NCBI RefSeq assembly: GCF_945952435.1
Contig: NZ_CAMFHZ010000011.1
Coordinates: 1-64,000, forward strand
DNA from: an uncultured Microbacterium sp.
Lineage (GTDB): Bacteria; Actinomycetota; Actinomycetes; Actinomycetales; Microbacteriaceae
Reading direction: 5' to 3'
Length of the DNA: 64,000 nt
The notes under the pieces are model-generated. The model made no database searches. It worked only from the letters and a program-made list of their open reading frames with translations, and was not told the DNA's origin. The translations under genes were made by a program, and so were the position numbers. How positions within the stretch are numbered: the first letter of the stretch is position 1; every line of letters starts with the position of its first letter. Of this stretch, positions 37,968-46,889 are shown piece by piece.

Positions 37968-38288
37968 CGTGTCTCCTTCGGCACGTCGTCGGGGAGTCGG
38001 TGCGGCGGGGTCCGCACGCTCCCGGGCCGTCGCCGAGGCGGATCCTGAGGTCCTCCGGCGAGCGACTTGTGCGAGCGTAGCGGAGGGCCCCGGCGGATTC
38101 CGGCGGACTGAACGTTCCGTGACGACGAAAGAATCGCGGAGTTTGCGGATTCGGCAAGGGCGCGGCGATCCCGGCCCCATGCGTCGCCATGTTTCCGCTT
38201 CCGCGTCCTCCGCCCCTGCAACGGGCATACCGTGGAACTCGGTCGCAGGAGTCGCGCGGCCCGCCCAGAGGACAGAGAGAGAAGCACG

Positions 38289-38792
38289 ATGAGCACGCCG
38301 AGGCTGGAGCAGGACGTCACCGAGAAGTTCAAGACCGCGTTCCGACACCATCCCGCCGGCGTCGCGCTGGTCTCCGCCACCGCACCGGACGGACCGGTCG
38401 GCCTCACGCTCTCCAGCGTCGCCTCGGTCGCCGCCGATCCGGCGGTCCTCGTCTTCTCCGTCACCCGCGCGACCGGCAGCGCCGGCGGGATCCTGAGCGC
38501 ACCGAGCATGCTCGTGCACTTCCTCGTCGCAGGGCAGGAGCCCATCGCCGATGCGTTCGCGCGCTCCGGGGAACCCCGCTTCACGCCGGAACAGGGCTGG
38601 GAGATCCTTCCGACCGGCGAGCCCTTTCTCCCCTCGGCACGCGTCGCGATCCGTGGCACCATCCGCGAGACGCACCCCGTCGGTCCCTCGTCGCTCGTGC
38701 TGCTCGATGTGAAGGACGTCCTGGAGGGGACGCCCGGCGCTCCGTTGCTCTATCACGACCGGCACTACGACAGCCTGGCGTCCTGGGCCTGA
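38289..38792 (+). CDS. Flavin reductase family protein
   Basis: 167 residues. [20 protein letters not shown] then [20 protein letters not shown] is the FMN-binding start of HpaC-like flavin reductases. [20 protein letters not shown] and [12 protein letters not shown] complete the fold. It supplies reduced flavin to an unknown partner oxygenase. ATG 38289 with AGAGAGAAG upstream is chosen. Divergent from pntA with a 320-nt gap (37968-38288), where no gene or clear site is seen beyond promoter-like DNA. Confidence 0.86.
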   Translation: MSTPRLEQDVTEKFKTAFRHHPAGVALVSATAPDGPVGLTLSSVASVAADPAVLVFSVTRATGSAGGILSAPSMLVHFLVAGQEPIADAFARSGEPRFTPEQGWEILPTGEPFLPSARVAIRGTIRETHPVGPSSLVLLDVKDVLEGTPGAPLLYHDRHYDSLASWA

Positions 38793-38907
38793 CGCGAAGG
38801 CGTCCCTGACCTGACGCGAAGGACGAGAGCCCCGGGGCGTTCCGGGCCGCTCTCGAACCGTAGGGCGACCTCTGGACAGCGCGGTGCGGGTGGGGGAAGG
38901 TGGAGCC

Positions 38908-39303
38908 ATGTCGGTGACTCTGATCCTGCCGCTTCCCGCGCCTCTCGGCGTCGGAAGGGTCATCGCCGTCGAACACGAGTACGGCGCGATCGGCATCCGC
39001 GATCTCACCACCGGTGTCGTCTACCGCGCGCCCGCGCCGGCGCGCGAGGACCCGGTCCTTCCTGAGCTCGGGACGCTGCCGTGGCGCGGGCGCGTGGAGG
39101 CGTGCACGGTCGTGGCGACGGAGGACGGCGTCGTCACGGAGCTCGTGCTCGATGCCGTGCCGGTGACGGGATCCGCGCCGCGCACCGGTGCCGCCGATGC
39201 CCTTCGCGGTGCCCAGCGCGCGGCCGACGACGCCCGCGATCAGGCGGCGAACTGGGGCGGCACCGATCGTCGCGCCCACGAGATGCCCGAACGATACTGG
39301 TGA
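38908..39303 (+). CDS. Hypothetical protein
   Basis: 131 residues beginning [20 protein letters not shown]. The N-terminal 70 residues are beta-rich ([20 protein letters not shown]); the C-terminal third is a charged helix ([20 protein letters not shown]). No domain is recognised. AAGGTGGAG before ATG 38908 supports the start. Convergent with dnaE2, 39 nt away. Confidence 0.65.
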   Translation: MSVTLILPLPAPLGVGRVIAVEHEYGAIGIRDLTTGVVYRAPAPAREDPVLPELGTLPWRGRVEACTVVATEDGVVTELVLDAVPVTGSAPRTGAADALRGAQRAADDARDQAANWGGTDRRAHEMPERYW

Positions 39304-39342
39304 CGCTGCCCGGGTGGCCCCGCGCCCTGGGGCGCAGCGCGG

Positions 39343-42300
39343 TCATTGGAAGTCCCGGGAGGTATGCGCGACTCCGACCTGGAGGGCTTCGAACGCGTCC
39401 GCCAGCAGATTGGTCACGCCCTCGGGAGAGCGCTCCAGGATTCCGCGGACGATGAGCGCCGGCGACTCGCGGGCGATCCGGCGATAGCGCAGCCAGACGC
39501 CCTGGGTGCAGATGACGTTCACGAGGCCGTGCTCGTCCTCGAGGTTGAGGAACGTGACCCCACCGGCCGTGGCGGGGCGCTGACGGTGGGTGACCAGGCC
39601 TGCCGCCTCGACGCGCCGCCCGTTCTCGTGCGTGCGCAGCGCCGCAGAGGAGAGTACCCCGCGGGCGTCCAGGTCGGGGCGGAAATGGGTGATCGGGTGG
39701 TCGTCGATGGACATCCCGGTCGCCCAGAGGTCGGCGGCGAGCCGCTCGTACGAGGTCTGGTCGGGGAACAACGGCGGCTGCACGGCGACGACGGAGTCCG
39801 GCAGATAGCGGGCGCGATCCTCGGCGGCTGATCCGGCCAGCCAGATCGCCTCTCGGCGCTGCAGCCCGAAGGAGTCGAACGCTCCGGCGGTGGCCAGCGC
39901 CTCGATCTGGGTGGCCGTGAGATCGGTGCGCCGCACCAGATCGTTCAGATCGCGGAAGGGTCCGTGCGCCGCCCGTGCGGCGACGATCCGTTCCGCCGTC
40001 TTCAGGCCGATCCCCGTGACCCCGGCGAGCCCGAGGCGGACCGCGAAGCGGCCGTCGCGTCGATGGGCGGCGGACTCGTCGGGCGCCGACGGATCGAACG
40101 GATCCGGATCGACGCCATCGGGGAGGGCGGGACGCTGATGCGTGCAGGCGTCGAGGCCGGTGGCACGGTTCTCGGTGCCGGTGGCAGGGTCTGCGGTGCA
40201 CTCGCCGGAGCTCTCGGAGGCGAGCGGCTCGAGCTCTTCTGTCGCCCCCGATCGGGCGATGTCCGGGCGGCGCACCTCGACCCCGTGTCGCCGAGCGTCC
40301 CCCGTGAGCGTCGCCGCCGAGTAGAACCCCATCGGCTGCGAGCGCAGCAGACCCGCGAGGAACGCGGCGGGGTAGTGCAGCTTGAGCCACGAGCTCGCAT
40401 AGACGAGCAGGGCGAAGCTCAGCGAATGCGACTCCGCGAAGCCGAAATCGGAGAACGCCTGGATCTGGGCGTAGATGCGGTCCGCCGCCTCACCCTCCAG
40501 CCCGTTCTCGCGCATCCCCTCGTAGAGGCTGTCGCGGATGCTGTCGATCCGCTCCAGCCCTCGCTTCGAGCCCATCGCCCGGCGCAGCGTATCGGCCTCG
40601 TCGGCCGTGCAGTTGCCGAGCGCGGTCGCCATCTGGATGAGCTGCTCCTGGAACACGGGGATCCCGAGGGTGCGCGCGAGGACCGGCTCCAGCTTCGGGT
40701 GCGGGTACGTCACCGGTTCGGTCCCGAGCTTGCGCCGTACGAACGGGTGCACGGCACCGCCTTGGATCGGGCCGGGGCGGATGAGCGCGATCTGGATCGC
40801 GAGTTCGTAGAACTCCCGGGGCTGCAACCGGGGCAGCAGCCCCATCTGGGCCCGGGACTCGACCTGGAAGACGCCGATCGAGTCGGCGCGGCAGAGCATG
40901 TCGTAGACCGCGGGCTCCTCCTTCGGCAGGTTCTGCAGGGTCCACTCCTCCCCAGTCGCCGCTCGCACCAGGTCGAAGCAGTGCCGCAGCGCGGAGAGCA
41001 TGCCGAGTCCGAGCAGGTCGAACTTCACCAGACCCATCCACGCCGCGTCGTCCTTGTCCCATTGGATGACGGTGCGGTCCTTCATGCGGGCGTGTTCGAC
41101 CGGCACGACCTCGCCGACCGGGCGCCGGGTCAGCACCATGCCGCCGGAGTGGATCCCGAGATGGCGGGGCGCGCGCAGCAGTTCGTCGGCGTAGGCGACG
41201 ACGCGATCCGGGATGTCGTGATCCGCGGCGGGGGAGAGGTCCGTGCCCCAGCGCTCGACCTGTTTGGACCACGCGTCCTGCTGTCCCGGAGAATGCCCGA
41301 GGGCGCGGGCCATGTCCCTGACCGCGTTCTTCGGCCGGTACTGGATGACGTTCGCGACCTGGGCTGCGTTCTCTCTGCCGTACTCCCGGTACACCCACTG
41401 GATGATCTCCTCGCGCCGGGAGGAGTCGAAGTCCACATCGATGTCTGGCTCCTCGGTGCGCGTCGTCGCGAGGAACCGTTCGAACGGCAGCCCGTACAGG
41501 ATGGGATCGACCGCGGTGATCCCGAGCAGATAGCAGACGGCGCTCGCCGCCGCGGATCCGCGCCCCTGGCAGAGGATCCCCCGCGTCTTCGCCTCGGCGA
41601 CGATGCCGTGCACGATGAGGAAGTAGCCGGGGAAGTCCTTCTCCTCGATGACGTCCAGCTCCCGGGCGATCCTGGCGCGCCCCTGAGCGGTCAGCTCCGG
41701 GTACAGCGCGGGGACGGCGGCCCAGACGAGAGCGCGCAGACGGCCCATCGGCGTTTCGCCGGGACCGACCGCGATCGTCGGCAGATCGGGCTTGGCGCGG
41801 CGCAGGGGAAAGGCGCAGGCCTCGGCGATCTCCAGTCCTGCCCGGATCGCGCCGGGATAGCGGGCGAAGCGCGCCGTCATCTCGGCGCCGCTGCGCAGAT
41901 GCGCGGAACCGTGCGCGGGCAGCCAGCCTTCCAGATCACGCAGGCTCCTGGTCGCGCGGACGGCCGCCACGGCCTCGGCGAGCTCCGCCCTGTCCGGGGT
42001 CGCGTAGTGCACGTTGTTCGTCGCGACCACGGAAAGGGAGTGCGCCGCGGCGAGGGCGGCGAGGGCGTCGTTGCGACGGGTGTCCAGGGGATCGCCGTGG
42101 TCGATGAGCTCGACGGCGACCCGATCCGGCCCGAAGAGGTCGACGAGCAGACGCAGCGCCCGTGCGGCGCCGTCGGACCCCTCGCGCTCATACGCTCGCC
42201 GGACCGCACCCTTGCGGCATCCGGTGAGGATCGTCCAGTGTCCGCCCGCCCGGTTCGCGAGGTCTTCGAGCACATAGCGGGGGCGCCCCTTCTCCCCTCC

Positions 42301-42819
42301 GCGCAGCTGCGCCTCGGTGATCGCGGCGGAGAGGCGGTGGTATCCCTCCTGGCCCCGCGCGAGCACGAGCAGGTGCTCCCCGAGCGGGTCGGCGGCACCG
42401 CCGCGCGCGGGGGCGGGGCCGTGGTCGTCGCTCAGGGAGAGCTCCGCGCCGAACACGGTCTGCAGCCCCGGGGCGAGGTCCGCCGCCTCGGCGAAACGTG
42501 CCGCGCCGTAGAAGCCGTCGTGGTCGGTGACGGCGAGGGCGCTCAGCCCCAGCCGTTGCGCCTCGGCGACGAGCCGGTCCGGGGCGGAGGCGCCGTCGAG
42601 GAACGAGTACGAGGAGTGCGCATGCAGTTCGGCATAGGGGACGGCGTCGGTCGGCCGCACGACGTCTCCGAGGGAGAGGGGAAGACGCTTCGAGGCGCGG
42701 GAGGGGGCGTCCTCCGCAGCGCGGTCGTGCAGGGAGGCCTTCTTCTCCGGCTTCTCCGGTCGGCCGGAGAGCGTGCGCTCCAGATCCCCCCACGACATGC
42801 TCGGGTTGTGGAAGCCCAT
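39343..42819 (-). CDS. dnaE2: Error-prone DNA polymerase DnaE2
   Basis: 1158 residues. A PHP domain starts at ELHAHSSYSFLDGASAPDRL. The polymerase core has PDIDVDFDSSRREEIIQWVY with catalytic Asp residues, CQGRGSAAASAVCYLLGI and FGFAESHSLSFALLVYASSW. The C-terminal helix-hairpin-helix and OB-fold are present, but the beta-clamp/tau tail of DnaE1 is absent, as usual for DnaE2/ImuC. It performs translesion synthesis and induced mutagenesis together with ImuA and ImuB. Its ATG overlaps the imuB stop (TGATG). Confidence 0.95.
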   Translation of the reverse strand: MGFHNPSMSWGDLERTLSGRPEKPEKKASLHDRAAEDAPSRASKRLPLSLGDVVRPTDAVPYAELHAHSSYSFLDGASAPDRLVAEAQRLGLSALAVTDHDGFYGAARFAEAADLAPGLQTVFGAELSLSDDHGPAPARGGAADPLGEHLLVLARGQEGYHRLSAAITEAQLRGGEKGRPRYVLEDLANRAGGHWTILTGCRKGAVRRAYEREGSDGAARALRLLVDLFGPDRVAVELIDHGDPLDTRRNDALAALAAAHSLSVVATNNVHYATPDRAELAEAVAAVRATRSLRDLEGWLPAHGSAHLRSGAEMTARFARYPGAIRAGLEIAEACAFPLRRAKPDLPTIAVGPGETPMGRLRALVWAAVPALYPELTAQGRARIARELDVIEEKDFPGYFLIVHGIVAEAKTRGILCQGRGSAAASAVCYLLGITAVDPILYGLPFERFLATTRTEEPDIDVDFDSSRREEIIQWVYREYGRENAAQVANVIQYRPKNAVRDMARALGHSPGQQDAWSKQVERWGTDLSPAADHDIPDRVVAYADELLRAPRHLGIHSGGMVLTRRPVGEVVPVEHARMKDRTVIQWDKDDAAWMGLVKFDLLGLGMLSALRHCFDLVRAATGEEWTLQNLPKEEPAVYDMLCRADSIGVFQVESRAQMGLLPRLQPREFYELAIQIALIRPGPIQGGAVHPFVRRKLGTEPVTYPHPKLEPVLARTLGIPVFQEQLIQMATALGNCTADEADTLRRAMGSKRGLERIDSIRDSLYEGMRENGLEGEAADRIYAQIQAFSDFGFAESHSLSFALLVYASSWLKLHYPAAFLAGLLRSQPMGFYSAATLTGDARRHGVEVRRPDIARSGATEELEPLASESSGECTADPATGTENRATGLDACTHQRPALPDGVDPDPFDPSAPDESAAHRRDGRFAVRLGLAGVTGIGLKTAERIVAARAAHGPFRDLNDLVRRTDLTATQIEALATAGAFDSFGLQRREAIWLAGSAAEDRARYLPDSVVAVQPPLFPDQTSYERLAADLWATGMSIDDHPITHFRPDLDARGVLSSAALRTHENGRRVEAAGLVTHRQRPATAGGVTFLNLEDEHGLVNVICTQGVWLRYRRIARESPALIVRGILERSPEGVTNLLADAFEALQVGVAHTSRDFQ

Positions 42820-44378
42820 CAGTGATACCGCCCTTCGGCCCACCAGTGGCCGCCGTCGTCCCCGGGCGTGTGCAGCACGAGCCATGCCCGCTCCTGCGCG
42901 TCGACGAGCTGCAGGCGCTCGCCGCGGAGGATCCCGCCCGGCTCGCCCCGTCGCTCCCGCAGCGGCCAGGGGCCGGCCCAGTGCCGCACGGGGCAGTCCT
43001 CGATCGCCGCCGGGTCCGCGGTGAGCAGTCCCCGGTCGTCGACGTCGACCGGGGATCCGTCCGCTGCGGTCACCGCGACGCGTCGGGGCGGCGCGAAGAC
43101 CTCTCCGGGCAGGGGATCGGGCAGCCGACCCGGCCACGGCTGCCCGGCCGCCCGGAGCGGGACCGCCCGTTCGCCCCAGGGGGTGAGCTGCTGGCGTTCG
43201 GCGGCGAGACGACCGCCCGCGACGACCGCGGTCAGCACGCCCTCGTGCCCGAGCAGGGTCTGCACCCGGGAGATCGCATGATGCAGCCGGTCGTCGGTGC
43301 CAGAGCCGAACAGCCCCGGCTGATGGTGCGCGGCGTCGTCGACCGCGATCGGGGCGATCCGGACCCGGACGATCCCGCGGAACCGGTGCGCCTCGTCCGC
43401 CTCCTTGCCTGTCTGCGCCTGGGCGAGCGCCTCCAGCTGCCAGCGCACTCGGTCGACGAGGTCCGTGGCCTCGAAGCAGGTCGGATGCAGCCAGGTGCGC
43501 GAGGCGACGCCCTCGTCGTCGTCGGTGAGGTCGATGCGCACCTCCGTGCACACGAGCGACGCGTCGGCGAGGGCGAGCACGACGCGGTCGGCGCTCTGGC
43601 GCACGGCGAAGGCGATCTGATCGGACTGTCCCAGCGGGGAGTCGAACTCGATCTCCGCAGCGAGCTCCGGATCCACGGGGCGCGGGACGACCGGGCGGGA
43701 ATCGGCCCCGGCGGCGAGGCGGTGCAGGCGTGCCCCGCGCTCGCCGAAACGTTCCGCCAGCCGGGTGGCGCCCAGGGCGGCGAGCTCGCCGAGCGTACGG
43801 ATGCCGAGGCGGAGCAGGAGCGCGGTGACCTCCTCGTCGCGCAGCGCCTGCACGGGGAGGGGGGAGAGGAAGGCCGCGGCTTCGCCTTCGGCGACGACGA
43901 GCACCGGATCCGCTCCCCGGGCCGCGAGCTCGGCGGTGAAGGGGCCGTCCGCCACGCCGATCCGCACCTCGGGGTGGCCCTGATCCGCCAGCAGGGCGTG
44001 CAGGGCGAGCCCTGCCTCCGCTTCCCCGCCGTGGTAGCGGGACACGCCCCGTGCCCGGAGCAGCGCGAGCCCCGGACGCAGCACCTGGGCGCCGGGGGAG
44101 TGTCCCTCGATGAGGCGGAGCACCGGCAGGAACGCACGCTCGTCCCGTGCCGGGTCGGCGGGCAGGATCCGCAGGTCGGGGACGAGTCCCTGCGCCTCGC
44201 GGCGCCGTTGGCCGATGCGCACGCCCTGGGCGCGTGCGGCCGCGGAGCACGCCTGCACGCGGTTCGCATGCAGGATGGCGGCGGGCTCTGCGGCGTCGGC
44301 GCCCAGAGCCGCACGCAGCGGCCAGTCGGGGAACCACAGCACGATCACCCGGACCGGGGCCGGGACTTCGCCGCTCAT
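42819..44378 (-). CDS. imuB: ImuB, Y-family polymerase-like protein
   Basis: 519 residues. VRVIVLWFPDWPLRAALGAD is the characteristic ImuB start. The rest follows the DinB/Y-family order with palm, fingers and little-finger regions, but the catalytic acidic residues of Y polymerases are not at their positions (WFPDWP replaces FxxDxDxF). ImuB is the hub that recruits DnaE2 to the clamp. It overlaps imuA by ATGA and dnaE2 by one base, giving a tightly coupled three-gene operon. Confidence 0.9.
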   Translation of the reverse strand: MSGEVPAPVRVIVLWFPDWPLRAALGADAAEPAAILHANRVQACSAAARAQGVRIGQRRREAQGLVPDLRILPADPARDERAFLPVLRLIEGHSPGAQVLRPGLALLRARGVSRYHGGEAEAGLALHALLADQGHPEVRIGVADGPFTAELAARGADPVLVVAEGEAAAFLSPLPVQALRDEEVTALLLRLGIRTLGELAALGATRLAERFGERGARLHRLAAGADSRPVVPRPVDPELAAEIEFDSPLGQSDQIAFAVRQSADRVVLALADASLVCTEVRIDLTDDDEGVASRTWLHPTCFEATDLVDRVRWQLEALAQAQTGKEADEAHRFRGIVRVRIAPIAVDDAAHHQPGLFGSGTDDRLHHAISRVQTLLGHEGVLTAVVAGGRLAAERQQLTPWGERAVPLRAAGQPWPGRLPDPLPGEVFAPPRRVAVTAADGSPVDVDDRGLLTADPAAIEDCPVRHWAGPWPLRERRGEPGGILRGERLQLVDAQERAWLVLHTPGDDGGHWWAEGRYH

Positions 44379-45187
44379 CCTGCTGCCGCCAGCGTCGGGG
44401 GCGCGGCGGCGGCCGAAGCCTGCGCCCTTCCGGCCTCGGAGGACCCGGGAGGGCGGAGCGAGGGGAGCGGTACGAGCCGGGGGGCGGTCGTGGTCTCGAT
44501 CGCTTCGAGCACGCCGCGGCGGCCGGGCAGGCGCACCCGCACGCTCTGCGGTACGGGGGAACGACGGGTGCGGGCGGTGACGGTGACCTCGCACTCCTCC
44601 AGCGCACCCCAGCCCGATCCCAGTCCGTGCCAGCGGGCATCGTGCACGCGGATGCTGCCCTCGCTCTGAGGCCAGTCCTCGATGCGGGCGGCGGCGTTCC
44701 CCGCCACGACGAGCAGCGTGCAGCCGCGATCGCGCAGCCGTGCGCCCAACCGGGACAGCTCGGCGGACCGGGCGGGGCCGGAGGGGCGGATCGCGATGAG
44801 CGGGACGACCTCGCTCAGGGCGGAGACCGCGGAGAGCCAGCGCGCCCCCGGTTCGGGCACGAACAGCATGCGGTCGAGGTCGACGCCGTGCCCGGCGAGC
44901 GCTTCGACGCCCAGGGTCGGCATGCCCACGGCCGCGCACCAGGCTCCGGTCGCGGAGGCGCCGGCGAGGAGGGTCGCGATGAGCCCGGGCGACGAGGAGA
45001 GGGAATAGGTCGTGCCCACCTGCAGTCCCCCCTCGGGAAGGATCGGCTGCAGCACGGGTGCGACGGGGAGAAGCGGCAGATCGCTGCGTCGCCGTTGCAA
45101 GCGCGAGATCTCACGACGCAGGCGGAGGACGTCCCCCGCCCTGCTGTCCGCGGTGGGGGCCATCATGGATTCGAGAGCCATCCCCAT
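44375..45187 (-). CDS. imuA: ImuA-like protein of the mutasome operon
   Basis: 270 residues. A RecA-like core of the actinobacterial ImuA' type: LLPVAPVLQPILPEGGLQVG, SLSSSPGLIATLLAGASATG, DLDRMLFVPEPGARWLSAVS. The Walker A is degenerate (SSSPGL), so ATP binding is doubtful. ImuA' is needed for DnaE2-dependent mutagenesis in mycobacteria. ATG 45187 lies just downstream of a LexA-like box. The last 40 residues are Ala/Pro-rich. Confidence 0.83.
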   Translation of the reverse strand: MGMALESMMAPTADSRAGDVLRLRREISRLQRRRSDLPLLPVAPVLQPILPEGGLQVGTTYSLSSSPGLIATLLAGASATGAWCAAVGMPTLGVEALAGHGVDLDRMLFVPEPGARWLSAVSALSEVVPLIAIRPSGPARSAELSRLGARLRDRGCTLLVVAGNAAARIEDWPQSEGSIRVHDARWHGLGSGWGALEECEVTVTARTRRSPVPQSVRVRLPGRRGVLEAIETTTAPRLVPLPSLRPPGSSEAGRAQASAAAAPPTLAAAG

Positions 45188-45198
45188 GAATACGATCC

Positions 45199-45214
45199 TC
45201 GAACATTTCTTCTA
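45199..45214 (-). promoter_or_regulatory. LexA-type SOS box for imuA-imuB-dnaE2
   Basis: The minus strand reads TAGAAGAAATGTTCGA, matching 13 of 16 positions of the actinobacterial SOS box TCGAACATATGTTCGA. One half-site is perfect, the other degenerate. It lies 12 nt before the imuA start, where LexA would block transcription. Confidence 0.7.
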
Positions 45215-45421
45215 GAGTTGCAACGTACTCGGGAAGAATAAATCGTACATCCGACATTCCTGACATCCGGAGGAACAGCGTGCCGACCGTGCGGGCGGCG
45301 AGGCGGTCGACGGAGAGCGAGGTCTCGGTCCAGGACGGGGCCCTCCCGGCGGGGGCGCCGTACGCGGCGGTTCTCCACAGGGCCGGAACACGCCTGCGCC
45401 GCTTCTGCCAGGCTTCCGGGC

Positions 45422-45892
45422 ATGGATCTCCACGCGCTGCTCGTCCTGCTGGCGCACGGCGCGCTCCTCGCGGTCGGCGCCCGTCTGATCGTCGTCGACG
45501 TGCAGACGCACCGCCTTCCCGATCGGATCGTGCTGCCGACGCTCGCGGGGGCGATCCTGCTCGTGCTCGCGGAGACGGCGGCTGGCGAAGGGCGTGCGAG
45601 GGCGGACGGAGCCCTCTGGGGCATGCTGCTGCTGACGGGCTTCTACGCGATGCTGCGGGCCATCGGACGGGACGGCATGGGCGGGGGAGACGTCAAGCTC
45701 GCCGCGGTGATCGGGCTCGTCCTGGGCTGGCACGGCGGGGCGGCCCTCCTCATCGGCGGGGCGGCCGCCTTTGTCCTCGGAGCCGGGCATGCGCTCTGGA
45801 TGATCGCGCTGCGCCGGGCAGACGGCTCGACCCATCTCGCGTTCGGGCCGTGGATGATCCTCGGCGGCGTTCTCGGGATGGCGGCGGGGTGA
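45422..45892 (+). CDS. Prepilin peptidase (A24 family), peptidase domain only
   Basis: 156 residues with about four hydrophobic segments. The two catalytic Asp regions are recognisable: VVDVQTHRLPDRIVLPTL and GRDGMGGGDVKLAAVIGL (GxGD). A GAPFALG-like end FGPWMILGGVL follows. The N-terminal methylase domain of long TadV/PilD enzymes is missing, as usual for this short class. No pilus genes are visible in this window. The 207-nt region before it (45215-45421) shows no gene. Confidence 0.82.
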   Translation: MDLHALLVLLAHGALLAVGARLIVVDVQTHRLPDRIVLPTLAGAILLVLAETAAGEGRARADGALWGMLLLTGFYAMLRAIGRDGMGGGDVKLAAVIGLVLGWHGGAALLIGGAAAFVLGAGHALWMIALRRADGSTHLAFGPWMILGGVLGMAAG

Positions 45893-45960
45893 CAGCGGCG
45901 GGGTGAAGGCGGTTGGTGACGCGGCCGCCCTCGCGTCACGGAACGCACGGGCCGCGGGAC

Positions 45961-45966
45961 TAGGGT
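45961..45966 (+). promoter_or_regulatory. TAGGGT -10 element for a leaderless transcript
   Basis: TAGGGT ends 6 nt before ATG 45973, with no ribosome binding site between them. Confidence 0.45.
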
Positions 45967-45972
45967 GAGCAC

Positions 45973-46185
45973 ATGGCACTCGCACGGCTTCACGGCGGCC
46001 CCCTCGACGGGCAGATCATCCCCCTCGACGACACGCAGGGCAGGTTGATCCTGCCCTACAGCGAATCGCAGATCGTGTACGAACAGCGCGGAGGAGAGAA
46101 GAACACGGGCCCGCACGACGGCCCCACCGAGATCGACTACTGGTACGAAGAGGCCCTCGAGGACATCAATCCGGCCGATGTCTGA
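45973..46185 (+). CDS. 70-residue conserved-type hypothetical protein
   Basis: Reads MALARLHGGPLDGQIIPLDD and ends YWYEEALEDINPADV. The GGPLDGQ start and a C-terminal acidic YxYE segment recall small actinobacterial response proteins, but the function is unknown. It has no Cys and no membrane segment. Its end overlaps the CYTH gene by 8 nt, so the two are cotranscribed. Confidence 0.75.
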   Translation: MALARLHGGPLDGQIIPLDDTQGRLILPYSESQIVYEQRGGEKNTGPHDGPTEIDYWYEEALEDINPADV

Positions 46186-46804
46186 CCCGTCCAGGACGGT
46201 CGAGGTCGAGCGCAAGTACGACGTCGACGCAGAGACCCCGCTGCCGGTCTGGGACGACGTCCCCGGGGTCGACGCGGTCACGGCGGGCGAGGTCAGGGCG
46301 CTCGACGCCCGCTACCTCGACACCGCCGACGGACTCCTGGCCCGTTCCGGCGTCGCCCTGCGGCGGCGCACGGGCGGTCCGGACGAGGGATGGCATGTGA
46401 AGGGCCCCCGGCAGGGCGACGGACGGCTCGAACTGGGCTGGCCTCTCGGCGACGACGAGGCCGTGCCGGAGGCGGTCGAGGCGGCGATCGCCCGCTGGAC
46501 GACGGATCCGCTGACGCCGCTCGCGCGCATCGAGAACGCTCGCACGGCCTACCTGCTCACCGGCCCTCGGGGCGTGGTCGCGGAGTTCGTGGACGACCGC
46601 GTCCGCGGGACGGATCTGCGTGCGACCGACGGACGCGGATCCGTCCGCGAATGGCGGGAATGGGAGATGGAACTCGGACCCGCAGCTCCCGCGGACGCGG
46701 TCGGCCGGGAGGAGTTCTTCGCCGCCGTCGAACGCGCGGTGCAGAACGCCGGCGGTCGTCCCTCCGCGTCGTCGTCCAAACTCGCCAGAGCCCTCGGCGT
46801 CTGA
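46178..46804 (+). CDS. CYTH domain protein (triphosphate tunnel metalloenzyme)
   Basis: 208 residues. The ExExK signature EVERKYDV is at residues 9-16. VRALDARYLDTADGLLARSG and ALRRRTGGPDEGWHVKGP follow the order of the tunnel strands, and REWREWEMELG provides the last acidic strand. Members hydrolyse triphosphate or thiamine triphosphate, or make cAMP. No CHAD domain is fused. It is a normal-length CYTH-only protein. Confidence 0.87.
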   Translation: MSDPSRTVEVERKYDVDAETPLPVWDDVPGVDAVTAGEVRALDARYLDTADGLLARSGVALRRRTGGPDEGWHVKGPRQGDGRLELGWPLGDDEAVPEAVEAAIARWTTDPLTPLARIENARTAYLLTGPRGVVAEFVDDRVRGTDLRATDGRGSVREWREWEMELGPAAPADAVGREEFFAAVERAVQNAGGRPSASSSKLARALGV

Positions 46805-46889
46805 TCCGGGGCCGGTCCAGGATCCTACGCGCTCCTCCGGACGGCACAACCCCCTTCCCGCACGGCCCGGCGCGTGCTTGCATGGCCCC

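Noticed and set aside
34704..38048. Very long plus-strand frame opposite pntAB
   Set aside because: It is antisense to two certain genes. Such shadows are common in high-GC DNA, and its His/Arg/Asp-rich translation has no domain.
37968..38288. Possible small gene or riboswitch in the 320-nt gap between pntA and the flavin reductase
   Set aside because: No conserved aptamer pattern, hairpin-terminator pair or credible frame was seen. It is most likely two divergent promoters.
39343..44640. Apparent fusion of dnaE2 with a longer upstream protein
   Set aside because: The extension is an Arg/Pro-rich shadow of imuB. DnaE2 starts naturally at 42819.
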